Origin: Pseudopithomyces maydicus
Taxonomy: Eukaryota; Ascomycota; Dothideomycetes; Pleosporales; Didymosphaeriaceae
Direction of reading: 5' to 3'
DNA length: 64,000 nt
Assembly (NCBI GenBank): GCA_026873275.1
Contig: JANTUC010000001.1
Location: 1,054,001 to 1,118,000, forward strand
Below the pieces are notes generated by a model. That model was not told where the DNA came from, ran no database searches, and worked only from the letters and a program-made list of their open reading frames with translations. Shown here in pieces: positions 45,391 through 56,035 of the stretch. The position numbers and the translations under genes are program-made. Positions within the stretch are counted from its first letter, which is position 1, and the number at the start of each line of letters is the position of its first letter.

Positions 45391-46097
45391 TCACATCAAC
45401 AACCCGGCAAACAATCCTCCAGCGGCTCCAATAAGGCCGATGTCCATACCAAGGTTTTTTACGGCAGCACCAGTATTCTGTGCTGGCGCAGCAGCTGTGC
45501 CTGCTGATCCTGAAGAAACTGTTTGTGTCGATGTTTCCAATGAAGCAGTCGACGAACCTGCCGTGGTGTTTCCCTTGGAGCTTCCAGTTGGTGTAGGGCT
45601 AGCTTCTACGCTTGCTGCCAATTTATCTACACCAGCAGTAACCGTTACTGGGAAAGTAGTGACCTCGCCTTCATCTCCACCTTTCTCGTACGTTACAGTA
45701 CTGCTACCGGGAAAGTTTGCGGATGTTCCGCCAGCACTCTCTTTGCATACAGCCTTCGATGTCTGGACAACACAATCCTGTGTGGCGGTGAAATCATTTT
45801 CTCCCGGAACCTTTGGATTGTTAGAATAAGTTACTGTGGCGAAGGTTCAAGTGGGTAACGCACCATCATATCGACGTGATAGATGGATGGCCCATATGTC
45901 ATTACATGATGCGGGAAGAGGCCACATTCTTCAGCATCGGACGGGCACGCAAGAGCTAACACGGTCGTTCCGGGCGATGCTGTAACAACGGAGGCTGCGA
46001 TAGGAAACTCATCGTAGCCCATGAATGGAACATTCACCGTGGTTGTCTGAGCCCAAGCAAGACCTAGCAGAGTGGAGACTGCGAAAGGGAGAGCCAT
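45391..46097 (-). CDS. Ser/Thr-rich secreted protein with GPI-anchor signal
   Basis: Exon 1 46097-45864, exon 2 45810-45391; 217 residues. Signal peptide MALPFAVSTLLGLAWAQ. The N-terminal part (TTTVNVPFMGYDEFPIAASVV, CPSDAEECG, DCVVQTSKAVCKES) has four cysteines; the rest is Ser/Thr/Ala-rich (TPTGSSKGNTTAGSSTASLETST) and ends in a hydrophobic GPI-type tail (GLIGAAGGLFAGLLM). The 53-bp intron uses GTGCGT and AAG with a TTCTAAC branch site; an upstream CACAG would give an impossible 30-base intron. Typical of wall-attached glycoproteins of unknown role. Divergent from the AA9 gene. Confidence 0.82.
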
Positions 46098-47298
46098 GAT
46101 GCGTTGTCAGTGCGATTATATTAAACCGAAGACTGCTTTCAAAACGAGCTTGATTGTTTTATTCGTCGGCGCGGTGAACTTTGAAAGAGTGACTAGGAAG
46201 TAAGAGAGAGTAAAGAAAGTGGAACTGTCGATCATCTGCAACACATTGTAGACGATCTGCAGGCGGCTGGCTAATTTTATTGCAAAACCTGGGTCACGAC
46301 TCATGTCAAGCACGGACCAAAAGCTTCCTGGGATAGGGGCTGTGGTGGGGCGATTTGATTGGATGAATCCGAGCTTGATTCTACTTTGAGTAAAGCTCGG
46401 TAAGTCTTGCCTATGACCACTGTTCGTTCACCAAGAAGCGTGATCACATCCGTTTTCTGTCCGGAGTGCACTGACTTATCTCGTTCATCAAACTCTCGGA
46501 AAATTAATGACAGTAGTATAAATCTTGAGAAGACACGAGTCTCCTTGGAAGCCTGCTCTCCTTGCGAATGACTCTAGGCCGTCAATCGGGTTTGAACCAA
46601 GCGGTAACGCGACTTGTGGAAAGCAACTCACTTATCTGCACGATCCACTGTTCTGTAACCCAGTTATGTAACAGCCCGACACACATTATTGGGTCACCTA
46701 GGTACTGTATTATCTCGTTACGAACGTTACAGCACAAGACTATCGTGCCACGTGCTGCTCCGTAATCGGCTTTATCAGATCACGCAACCGAGTCGTTGTG
46801 GAGTATGGCGCCAATGCAACACCGTTTTGGCTATTGTCGTTTGTGTCTCAAAGCTCGCTAGCTGTTCACCCGAAGGTCACTCACACCTAAAACCAATCAT
46901 GTTCGTCTAGCCATGGATCGATTATCATCTCCAATCGCGAGCAAGGAGGATCTGTAGCATGGGCAGAGGGCGCACGCTCGAGTGCATGTTTATATTAATA
47001 TTGCTGCATCTTTTCCGTGAACTGTGTCCGACAATGCCAGATGGGGTATGTTTCAATTCGGTACCATTTGCACGGGTCGGCAAAATATTGTCGAACCCGC
47101 TTTTCCTGGAATATTGCAGTAAAGCCTACAATAACGTGGTATTTTTCATCTATAGGATATTGAATGCAGTGACGATCGTCTATAGGGTTGTTGTCAATAG
47201 ATCATGGCATTGGGTACTTAGAGCCTTCTTTGCATCGATCTCTCTATCAACTGTCTTCAATTCCACAACTTTAAGCACAATCACCGTACCCATTAAAT
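46098..47298. promoter_or_regulatory. Divergent intergenic region, GPI protein / AA9
   Basis: 1.2 kb between divergent start codons of two secreted-protein genes. Only weak frames. A pyrimidine-rich leader (ATCTCTCTATCAACTGTC) at 47238-47255 precedes the AA9 start. I cannot name operator sites. Confidence 0.45.
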
Positions 47299-48057
47299 AT
47301 GAGGAACTTCTCAAAAGTTCTTGCGGTGATCGTTGCCTACTCTTGTACTGTTCAAGCTCACTGGACGTATGATCGGATCATCGTCAATGGCCAAATCATC
47401 GGAGAGCCATGGCAATATGTACGCAAGCATTCCAATGGAAACAACTTCCTCTCAGATGTCACATCCAAAGATATGAGATGCAACATAGACGGTCTCTCCG
47501 GCCTCAACACGTCGACCTACCCCGTCACTGCAGGCGACACACTCGGCTTCACGATTAAAGACACTTTCGGCCATCCTGGCCCTCAGCAAGTGTACATATC
47601 AAAGGCTCCAGGTGAAGCAAAGGACTATGACGGCTCGGGAGAATGGGCAAAGATCTATACTCTCTCCGATTGTCAGACCCAGGGATGTGGCGCCGGTGAC
47701 GGTGTCGTGAAATGGGCTACGTATCGAGCGCAAACGTTCAACTTCAAGTTGCCGTCTGAGACGCCGGATGGAGAGTATCTGCTACGCGCCGAGGGACTCG
47801 CTATCCATGCTGCACAGAAGAATAAAGGCGCACAGTTTTACGTCGCCTGTGCACAGATTAAGGTTTCAGGGAATGGTACGGCAGTGTTGAGTGCAACGAT
47901 GCAGATCCCTGGAACGTATACAGCGAACTCGACTGGCATTCTGATTCCTGAGATATGGAGCAAGATTAAGAATTACACGAGCCCAGGACCAGTGTTGTGG
48001 CCGGAGGGAACTGAGATCAGTCATGTACTAGATGGAAAGACCAAACAAGCTGATTAA
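47299..48057 (+). CDS. Lytic polysaccharide monooxygenase, AA9 family
   Basis: Single exon, 252 residues. A 20-residue signal peptide ends exactly before His21 (VQA-HWTYDRIIVNG), the copper-binding N-terminal histidine. The second copper histidine is His92 in DTFGHPGPQQVYISKAP. The axial tyrosine is Tyr181 in KGAQFYVACAQI, with the conserved Gln179 and the second-sphere His170 in GLAIH. All active-site residues are therefore present. Cys61 to Cys184-type disulfide partners are visible. No cellulose-binding module is appended. The enzyme should cleave cellulose or related beta-glucans oxidatively with a reductant and peroxide or oxygen. Confidence 0.93.
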   Translation: MRNFSKVLAVIVAYSCTVQAHWTYDRIIVNGQIIGEPWQYVRKHSNGNNFLSDVTSKDMRCNIDGLSGLNTSTYPVTAGDTLGFTIKDTFGHPGPQQVYISKAPGEAKDYDGSGEWAKIYTLSDCQTQGCGAGDGVVKWATYRAQTFNFKLPSETPDGEYLLRAEGLAIHAAQKNKGAQFYVACAQIKVSGNGTAVLSATMQIPGTYTANSTGILIPEIWSKIKNYTSPGPVLWPEGTEISHVLDGKTKQAD

Positions 48058-48472
48058 GGAAACTCGAAATATGTATTCGGTGGAAAAAGAACTCCTAGGG
48101 ATCCGTGTAATAGACATCACATAGTCTGGATTTCATTAGAATATTTGCCACCCTGACACATTCTTGAGATATCAACACGCCTCAACAGCAATGATCATCT
48201 GGTCACTTTGGGATAGCACTGAGAAGATTATTTAAGAATATGATGATATATACCTGATCAGAAACATGGATTCAATTCAATCCTTGTTGTACAACCCATG
48301 GTTTCAAGAAACATAACTCTGATTGCCAATATCCGTTTCGCCCTTCCAATCTTAACGTTGAATTTCTGAACACCGAGTGGTTCATAAATTGCAAGATCGC
48401 CGGAATGCTGGGAATTTCATCTTGCTGTATTAGCTAGAACGCGACATCATCGTTTTGTCATTCTTGCTTACT
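48058..48472. other. Convergent 3' flanks
   Basis: 3' side of the AA9 gene and of the small Cys-rich frame on minus. Nothing coding. Confidence 0.5.
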
Positions 48473-48730
48473 TCACACCCGATTGTTGTTTCCAATTTCT
48501 GCTAGAGCATAGCGTGGCTTCTTGTTCTCCTTGTCGCTATCGTAATCGCGTGCTTCCATTTGACGACCCAGTTCACGATGCTCGCCGCAAATGCCGACGG
48601 TGTATCCCGTGTTCACGTAGTTGATATGGCCATCGCAGCTGTGGGGATAGTCTACGCACCGGTTCACTCCCGAGACTCGGTGGGAAATGCAATGGCAAAC
48701 AGGGAAGAGGCAGACTCGGACGTGACACAT
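48473..48730 (-). CDS. Possible small cysteine-rich protein
   Basis: ATG-started minus frame of 85 codons after a pyrimidine-rich leader (CCTATCCCACCCACCC). It begins MCHVRVCLFPVCHC and has further cysteines in NRCVDYPHSCDGH and GICGEH, then a charged tail (ARDYDSDKENKKPRYALAEI). Seven Cys in the first half and a polar tail resemble small Met-Cys-starting zinc- or metal-type proteins seen in many Pezizomycotina, but I do not recognise a named family. No signal peptide, so probably intracellular. Confidence 0.5.
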   Translation of the reverse strand: MCHVRVCLFPVCHCISHRVSGVNRCVDYPHSCDGHINYVNTGYTVGICGEHRELGRQMEARDYDSDKENKKPRYALAEIGNNNRV

Positions 48731-49368
48731 CCTATGATCTTCGAATCGAAGGGTGGGTGGGATAGGTAATGTAAAAGTTGGTTATAATTTAGTTTAGAGA
48801 CTTGTGGTGACTTGTAGAGACTGTCAGAAAAGAGATAGAGTATTAGAGCGTGGTGGAAACGGTATTTATAGAGGTCAAGGTCAAAATCGAGTTCGAGGTC
48901 GCGTTTGATCCCTGGTAATTTATTTGTGAGGTGAGCGAAATAAAGTGAGTTTAAGTTGTATTGATAGAATAATGCGTGTTTTAATACTTGAAGTAAGTTT
49001 ACATCAGGTAAATGAGAGAACATGTTTTACTTACAACACGTAGTGCATCTTTGCAATTCCCGTACCCGCACATGTAGAGCTGATCTGATATTATCGATAC
49101 AAAAGTTATAGTGTCGCTATGTAATTTTTCAAAAGAGCCAAAGTGCCCTTCGAAGATTGAACAAGAGTGCTGACAGACCAAAATTTCGTTATGTATTGAG
49201 CTCATTCTGTACGCAACTTTTGATACGGTCATAAGAGGGGATGTCAGCCTTTCCTATATCCATTTTCATGCATTCAGCCACTCTGCTGCAACATTTTTTC
49301 AAAAACAAATCATCATGTATTGAGCTCCTACATAACATCAGTATGATAAGAATCCTTCGTAAAACCCT
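48731..49368. other. AT-rich intergenic stretch
   Basis: Upstream of the Cys-rich frame and downstream of the NmrA-like gene. Holds repeat copy B near its end. Confidence 0.5.
49225..49317 (+). repeat. Degenerate dispersed repeat, copy B
   Basis: Counterpart of 44735-44836, same orientation, with matching blocks AAGAGGGG, TGTCAGC, CATTTTCAT, TTCAGCCACTCTGCTGC. About 50 bases from the NmrA-like stop codon. Confidence 0.45.
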
Positions 49369-50339
49369 TCACTCTCTCAACCATTGTCTGGCTGTAATCT
49401 CTACGAATTCCTCATAACTCTCAGGCTCCTTTCCCAATAGAACTATCTGCTCTTTGTGTTCCTCCTCTGTCATGCCGAAGGGCCCGGTCGCTTCGAACGT
49501 CTCATAACTGAGCCTCAGGTCTCTACCCCACGCGGGACCCATAAGCTTCGAGAAGTGTTTCTCAAAGGCATCAAACGATTCTCGGTCACTTGGAGCATGT
49601 TTGATCTCTTTTCCCAATGCACGAGACCATAGCTGGGCAATTTCCTCCGCTGTATACGTCTTGAGACTTCCAATCATGACTTTCTTTCCTCCCCATTGTC
49701 GTCCATCGTCTTCTAGGACTTTGGCCGCTGCCAGGGCAATATCATGGACGGATACGCGGCTTACGCCTTTGGTCCCATGAGGTACATAGTGGACCCCGTC
49801 TTCGAGTATTCCGCGCTTCCATATCAAGTCGTTATCGAAGAACAACGATGGGCCTAGGATCGTCCAGCTAAAGCCACCTTCTTGGTGTCGCGGTAGTAGA
49901 CCATGGGTGAACTTGGCCTCGACAAGGTATTTCACCGCCAGATGTGCAGAACATGTGTGTTTGAGAACTTCTTTTGTGCCTCGAGGCTGCAATCAAAGGA
50001 TGCAGAAACATATACCACATGCTTGACTGTTCCGGAACGCTGGAGGCAATCCAATAAATTGAATGTCGTGAACAGTTCATCACTCCCAGTAACACAGAGA
50101 AACACACTGGTGACTTTGTGGTCTTTTAGGATGCCATCGATAAATGCTGGATCCTGGATGCTGCCTGGCATAATCCTCAATCTAGTCTTATCGATGTCAG
50201 AAGGTAACAGGGAGTTAAGTCGCTCCGCATTGGCCGTTGGGAGGACTAGAGTGGGTCTCGATGGTTGGTTTAGGAGAAGTGGTACAAGGTGCTGGCCTAT
50301 ATGACCTGATGCCGCAGTAATGAGGTAAGAAGGTGCCAT
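49369..50339 (-). CDS. NmrA-like NAD(P)-binding protein with one frame break
   Basis: Single exon from ATG 50339. Frame 1 gives YLITAASGHIGQHLVPLLL (Rossmann glycine motif in a TAASGHIG form), VFLCVTGSDELFTTFNLLDCLQ and VKHVVYVSASFDCS. The reading then continues one base off with RGTKEVLKHTCSAHLAVKYLVEAKF, FSWTILGPSLFFDNDL and EEIAQLWSRALGKEI to the stop at 49369. A single missing base near 49981-49988 (AGCCTCGA on minus) joins them into 323 residues. An intron would have to be under 45 bases and would remove the conserved VVYVSA strand, so a frame error is likelier. Members are redox-sensing regulators or isoflavone-reductase-like enzymes; this one is not assignable further. Confidence 0.8.
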
Positions 50340-52292
50340 AGTGATTGGCGTCGTATCTTATTCGGTGTTAAAGAATTGAAACCTAAGATACAACATGGTG
50401 AATAGAAAATGATACTGCTATATAGGTTGTAGATGTTCCATATCGTATTTGTGAGCACGGTGGGCGGAGTAAGCATGGCGGCCGCCAGCGACGAGCGCAC
50501 GGGACATGGCGGCCGCCGGCTCGCAAAAAGGAGCCCCAGGGCTATGATCTGGTCACGATATTCACGGCGATGACAAAAGCCCTGCATCTATAAGGTAAAA
50601 TTCTGCCACGCTATTACCTGTTCTACAACACGACCCAGAAAGCAGAGGTACATAGGTGAACGAGTGTGGACGCACAGCGGAAAGGGCGGTCAGTTGAGCA
50701 TATATCGATTGTAAGCTCTAGAAAAGCAATCCTCACGCTGTGTGCCAGATTATTACTAAGCGAGATAGAGTAGACTAGTTGGCTACCGTTAGTGTAGTAG
50801 CATGTCGTGAGCGGCTGTCCCAACGATCATAGGATATCTGCTTGGGAAGAAGCCGAAAGCGATAGCTCACCGAATCTTTCCCCACTTCCTCCCCTCCCGA
50901 GGGGCGATCGTTCTCGTAGCTCCTCGTTTATCGTCGGCTTGTCATCAGATCGGGACTGATGCGAGGCTCCGAGGAACCTCCGAGCCATCTCCATATGCCT
51001 CTGCACAATCTCTCCCCGCAGCATTGTCCCACTCTTCACATCCAAGTACTGACCAAAGCCAATCCTCCCACGCGAATTTTGCGCTCCGATTCCGATGCGA
51101 GATAGTGCTCCCTCCTACGTCATTTTCGGCTCGCCGTGGGGGAAGCCTGTCGGTAACTGCGACCGAACCTGCAAAGTATGGGGAACCCAAGTCTCTGCAG
51201 CAATCGCCTCTCCAACACATGTCCGGCACACTGCAAAGGCCCCACTGCCGGCATGTTAACGCGCAAAGCGCCACATTCCCCAGGCCAGGAACTGGGTCCG
51301 TGGCTCAGACGTTTCTGGAACAAAACAAGCAATCTTGAGGCTCTGTATCCCCTCGTCCGGCAATTTGGATAAAACGACGCTTGATCAAAGCTGGCATCAT
51401 CCAGCGCCCTACGACCACACACATGTGCAGGGAACGGTGAACAGGACACGCCACAGACGATCATATTGATTTGGTTATTGTCCCCATGCTCGACACAGGA
51501 CTGCCGCCCCCGCGAACCAGCAAGGCCATGACCGGCAGTCGCCTCGTGCTACTGCGGAGCCGACATGATCCTTGGCTGCGGGCGTTTTACACTCCCGGCA
51601 TATCGGCTGGCGCTGTTCACACAGTCCATCTGGCGATGAGGTTTATTTCCACGGTGACGGGGGCGATGCATCCACGTACCGCCATGTATATCGAAAATGC
51701 TGTAGAAAATCTTCGTGCCCAACGTTGGTGGTCATGCGGCCTGCGGGATCCGAGCCGGCCAGCCGCACCTCCGTCCAACACTCGGAATGCAGCTCCGCTG
51801 GCTACATCATAGCCTCCCGAAAGAGTACAACGGAGTAAAAACAGTGGGCACTCCGTAGCTGAGAGCTTTGGGGCAAGGAAAACCCACCTACGTTGTTACG
51901 GTAAGCTTGTACCACTTTGCATGCACAAGCATTTTGATATTTATATATTGTGATGAATGACTTCGTCTAATTGGCATGTCGGCCCTGGCTCCTACACCAT
52001 ATGGCAGTGGTATATGTGACACCAGCCAAAGGGTGGCTTGGATGCCTGTCGCTGGGGCAAAGTATCGATGTAGCACACACGTACTATGCAGCATGTGGCA
52101 TTATCAGCTCCAGGTCAATACAGGCTGGCTGGAGCCCGAGCGGTGGGGCCTGGGTACCAGACACTGATTAAAACTCGCGCTCTGGACAGTCGTGATGAGA
52201 AATCAATTCACCAAGCCCCCTGCGACGTTGTTCTCTCGTTGTTTGTTTGACGTCCGAATCGTTCTCCGAGCCGTGGTGCTAGTGCGCGAATC
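50340..52292. other. Intergenic, 2 kb
   Basis: Contains a short direct repeat of CATGGCGGCCGCC at about 50474-50486 and 50504-50516. Overlapping frames at 50900-51840 have no recognisable content. The final 100 bases are the leader of the TmpA-like gene. Confidence 0.45.
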
Positions 52293-54242
52293 ATGTCCGG
52301 TGAATTGCAGTGTCACGTTATCGGTGGGCGGACTCCCAGCGACAGTTCCATCGATGATGCCGAGAAAGGCATGAACCATGAGATGCTTCCATCGCCCTTT
52401 GTGTACTTGGGCACAAAAGGATCGAAGAGTTTCAGTTCACATCTCTCTCCTGTCTCTCCGGTACACGAGGGCATCACCCCCTTTCCAGTGTTCCGGAACT
52501 CTCGTTATCTCGACCAGCAGCAAGTCCACAGAATAGCAATGAGAAAGTACTGGAGGTCACGGCTAAGAAAATCTCTCCACCAAAGCCCAGGATAAATCGA
52601 TGGATCCTGTTCAATCTCTGGTTCAACACATATCGGAAGTTCTTCACTTTCGTCACCCTTCTCAACCTGACGGGTATCATCTTGGCCGCACTAAACAAAT
52701 TCAAGTACGCGGAGAATCATCTCGGCGCGTTAGTTCTAGGTAACCTCCTCTGTGCGATACTCTTCCGCAACGAACTATTCATGCGTTTCTTGTACATTAT
52801 CTTCATCTATGGCCTGCGAAGTGTGCGTATCTCTCCGTTGTCTGGCGCTAGCTGCTGATCGCCTACAGTGGGCTCCTCTTCCGATCAAGTATGGTGCGAC
52901 ATCTGTTCTCCAGCACGTGGGTGGCATCCACTCCGGCTGCGCACTCTCTGGTGCTGCGTAAGAAGTCTCTCCCTACAACACGATCAGTTCTAATTGTGAG
53001 CAGATGGCTGATCTACAAGGTCGTTGACATAATTCGGTACCGTGCCGTCCAACACAAGGCTGTTCTCGTCAGCGGCATTATCACCAATATCTTTATAATC
53101 ATCTCCGTTTTGAGTGCTTTCCCTTGGGTGCGGAATACATACCATAATGTATTTGAGAAACATCATCGCTTCATTGGATGGCTGGGTCTGGCTGTAAGTT
53201 ACACACTCGTTAACCCTAGTAGATTGGCATTAACATACAGCAGACGACCTGGATGTTTGTAGTAATGGGCAACGTCTACGATATAAAGACCGGCCAGTGG
53301 CGGTCAGACGCCAACATTCTTATCAGCACGCAAGAACTATGGTTTGCCGTCTTTATGACTGTTTTGTACGTCCTATTTGTGCCCCTTTCAATGAATTCAA
53401 ATTAATATCATCCTTCTAGCGTCCTCATCCCATGGGTCACCCTCCGCCAGGTCCCCGTCCAAGTAGAAATTGTAAGCTCACCCCGAGATGGTCTTCTATT
53501 TCGACTAATTCAGGACAGCCATCCCCCAAAGTCGCAGTCATCCGCTTCGACCGCGGTATGCAACAAGGTCTCCTCGGCCGCATCAGCCGCACTTCCATTA
53601 TGGAATACCACGCCTTCGGCATCATCAGCGAGGGCCGCCACTCACCATATCACTACATGATCTGCGGCGTCCAGGGCGACTTTACACGTAATCTCGTCGC
53701 GAAGCCGCCAGCCTCGCTCTGGACACGAGAGCTAAAGTTCGGTGAGAATCCCGCTTCTTTCAACACTCGTTTTAAGAAGTAATGTAACGAGGGCCGTGCT
53801 AACAACTCACAGCCGGCGTCGGCCACGCCTCCGCCATGTTCACCCGCGGCATCCGCATCTGCACCGGCACTGGCATCGGTGCCGCACTCTCCACATGCAT
53901 CCAGTCGCCAAACTGGTTTCTCATCTGGATAGGCTCAGACCAGGAGCGCACATTTGGACCTACGGTGTCGGCGCTGATACATGACAATATTCCACCAGAG
54001 CGCATGATACTGTGGGACAGCAAGAAGCGCGGGGGTCGACCTGATACGATGAAGTTGTTGAAGGATACGTGGGTTGACTGGAAGGCGGAGGTCATTTTCA
54101 TCACGAGTAATATGCAGGGGAATGATGAGATGATGCAGGGGTGTCGTGCTGGTATGTATACGCTCTAGTGTGTGAGGTGTGGATGTTTGCTGACTGCATT
54201 ACAGAGGGATTGCATGCGTTTGGAACGCTCTGGGATTTCTGA
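52293..54242 (+). CDS. TmpA-like integral membrane oxidoreductase, eight exons
   Basis: Exons 52293-52822, 52869-52957, 53004-53193, 53244-53365, 53420-53471, 53519-53741, 53813-54151 and 54205-54242; introns 46-71 bp. After restoring one base in the C run 52477-52481 the product is 527 residues. A polar N-terminus is followed by about six helices (INRWILFNLWFNTYRKFFTF, LVLGNLLCAILFRNELFM, HVGGIHSGCALSGAAW, AVLVSGIITNIFIIISVLSAF, HRFIGWLGLATTWMFVVMGNVYDI), then a soluble part with IMEYHAFGIISEG, YHYMICGVQGDFT and the nucleotide-binding-like GIRICTGTGIGAALS. This matches the TmpA family, membrane flavoprotein-like proteins related to ferric reductases and linked to conidiation signals in Aspergillus. 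The intron 3 acceptor is a CAGCAG tandem; either gives an open frame. Confidence 0.85.
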
Positions 54243-54628
54243 TCGAAGGATACAGAAAGCACTGATGGTGAAGGGTAAAGAAGCATGTTGATGCATTCGT
54301 TGGCGTTTGGAGTTGGAGAATGGCTGGGCTGGCTGTGCAGTAGAGAAATTGTGCAGTTCATATAGATCTGTTTTATGTCCGTTGAATAGCGTTGTATATA
54401 TATGTATCTTGGCCTCGGAATGCGAGCATTTCTAAGTTATGACGCGGTTCCAAAGAACTCGTGGTAATGGGTGGTGTTCAAATCTATACCCTCGCTTCGG
54501 CTAGACTTGCCCTAAAATTTCGTCATCAACCATCACGGTGCTTCCGTCGTCGCATTCCCTCCCCAAAGGTCCATTTCTTCCACGCCTGAGATTTTAGAAG
54601 ACAAATCATCGAACACGAAACCCGCATC
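54243..54628. other. Short intergenic stretch
   Basis: 3' flank of the TmpA-like gene and leader of the PARG-like gene; no coding content. Confidence 0.5.
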
Positions 54629-56035
54629 ATGGGTCGCACCGAAAAATCCCAAGGGCTTGCTCCTCCAGCAATAAGAAAAGACATACGCGCCAAACAGGCC
54701 CGCCACATCATCAACAAAGTCATTCCAGCCGTCCTGGCCTCGAATGCAAGAGCACGGAAAGGAGCTGAAAACAGCGAGTTGATAGTAGATCCGAGTCCAA
54801 ACCTATCCATTCATTCAAAAGAAGAATCCACGTCCAATAACATCATCTCATCGCCAAAATACATCAAGCGCAAAGGGCAAGGACGTCGAAAGGCCAAAGG
54901 AAGCCAGGAGAACGACGACGATGACGAAGACAACGACAAAAATGTTCCTAGAGATCCCAAACAATCAAAACAATCCAAGCGGCCCCCTAACACCTCCATA
55001 CCTCCACCCAAAATCCGCATCATGAAAACCGACAACCTCACCGCCGCCCACACCCTCCTCCCCAAATCTCAATCCCGCTCCCACCCCAACCCCTGCATCC
55101 TCAACATGGCGTCCCCGCTCCGGCCCGGCGGCGGCGTCCTCAGCGGCGCCACGTCGTCGGAGGAGTTCCTCTGCGCGCGCACCACGCTGCTGCCCTCTTT
55201 GAAGGAATCCTTCTACCGGCTCCCTGAGCGGGGCGGGATTTTCTCTTCAGACGTGCTCGTTCTGAGGAACGCGCGGGGGCTCGGGGATGCGCAGGGGGAG
55301 ATTCCTGCGACGCAGCGGTGGTATGTGGATGTGGTGAGTGCGGCGATGTTAAGGTTTCCGGAGCTGGAGGGAGGGGAGGAGGAGGAAGGGGAGAAGAGGT
55401 TGAGTAGGGGGGACCGGAGGGAGGTGGAGGAGAAGATGAGGGGTGTGGTTAGGATTTTGGCTGCGAAAGGAGTGAGGAGGGTGGTGTTGGGGGCGTGGGG
55501 GTGCGGGGCGTACGGAAATCCCGTAAGGGATATTGGAGAGGCGTGGGGGGCAGTGCTGGTGGGGAGGAAGAGGGAGGTGTGGATGGGCGTGGAGGAGGTG
55601 GTGTTTGCGATTACGGAGAGGAGGATGGCGGAGGAATTTGCACAGGCGTTTGGGGGCGGGGTGGAGGTGGAGGAGGGGCCTGGGAGAGGGGAAGAGGAGG
55701 AAGAGGAGGAGGTGGATGAGGTGGCGGAGGAGCTGAGGGGAAAGATTGTGGAGATGGAGGGGCAGATGGAGAAGGTGTGGAATGCGGATTTGAAGCAGAG
55801 AATGGGGGTTATTTTGGGGGGCTTGAAGGCGCAGCTGAGAGAGCGGGAGGGGACGCCGTCTGATCAGAGTGCAGACGAAGAGAGCGGAGATGAAGGCGAT
55901 GGGAGAGATGATTCCGACGGAGGAGTTGAAGAAGATGGCGAGGATAATGGTGGAGATGGGCACGATGCGACGGACGACAGTGAGAGCGATGAGCTTGATG
56001 GAGGACTGGAATTACCAGCGCACAAGACTAGGTGA
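54629..56035 (+). CDS. Microbial-type poly(ADP-ribose) glycohydrolase domain protein
   Basis: Single exon, 468 residues. After a basic and acidic disordered N-terminus (about 1-130) the catalytic domain shows LNMASPLRPGGGVLSGATSSEEFLCARTTL: Gly167-169 and, eight residues later, Glu178-Glu179. This is the GGG-X6-8-(Q/S)EE signature of bacterial-type PARG (TIGR02452/PF10021). VVLGAWGCGAYGNP near 280-295 is the second macrodomain-like motif. The C-terminal 110 residues are an acidic tail (EEEEEEEVDEVAEELRG, DEESGDEGDGRDDSDGG). It should remove ADP-ribose chains from proteins or nucleic acid, probably in the nucleus given the basic clusters. The 3' half of the coding strand is nearly free of C at third positions. 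Confidence 0.87.
   Translation: MGRTEKSQGLAPPAIRKDIRAKQARHIINKVIPAVLASNARARKGAENSELIVDPSPNLSIHSKEESTSNNIISSPKYIKRKGQGRRKAKGSQENDDDDEDNDKNVPRDPKQSKQSKRPPNTSIPPPKIRIMKTDNLTAAHTLLPKSQSRSHPNPCILNMASPLRPGGGVLSGATSSEEFLCARTTLLPSLKESFYRLPERGGIFSSDVLVLRNARGLGDAQGEIPATQRWYVDVVSAAMLRFPELEGGEEEEGEKRLSRGDRREVEEKMRGVVRILAAKGVRRVVLGAWGCGAYGNPVRDIGEAWGAVLVGRKREVWMGVEEVVFAITERRMAEEFAQAFGGGVEVEEGPGRGEEEEEEEVDEVAEELRGKIVEMEGQMEKVWNADLKQRMGVILGGLKAQLREREGTPSDQSADEESGDEGDGRDDSDGGVEEDGEDNGGDGHDATDDSESDELDGGLELPAHKTR

Noticed and set aside
45834..45863. 30-base intron in the GPI-protein gene ending at CACAG
   Set aside because: Too short to splice; a 53-base alternative with TTCTAAC branch and AAG acceptor keeps frame.
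50468..50520. GGCGGCCGCC-containing repeat as a regulatory operator
   Set aside because: Only two copies, GC-rich low complexity, and 130-180 bp upstream of NmrA-like start without other support.
53472..53525. Possible further missing C in the TmpA-like gene at the CCCCC before AAAGTC
   Set aside because: Using the GACAG acceptor five bases downstream gives EIPSPKVAVIRF in frame, so no error is needed.
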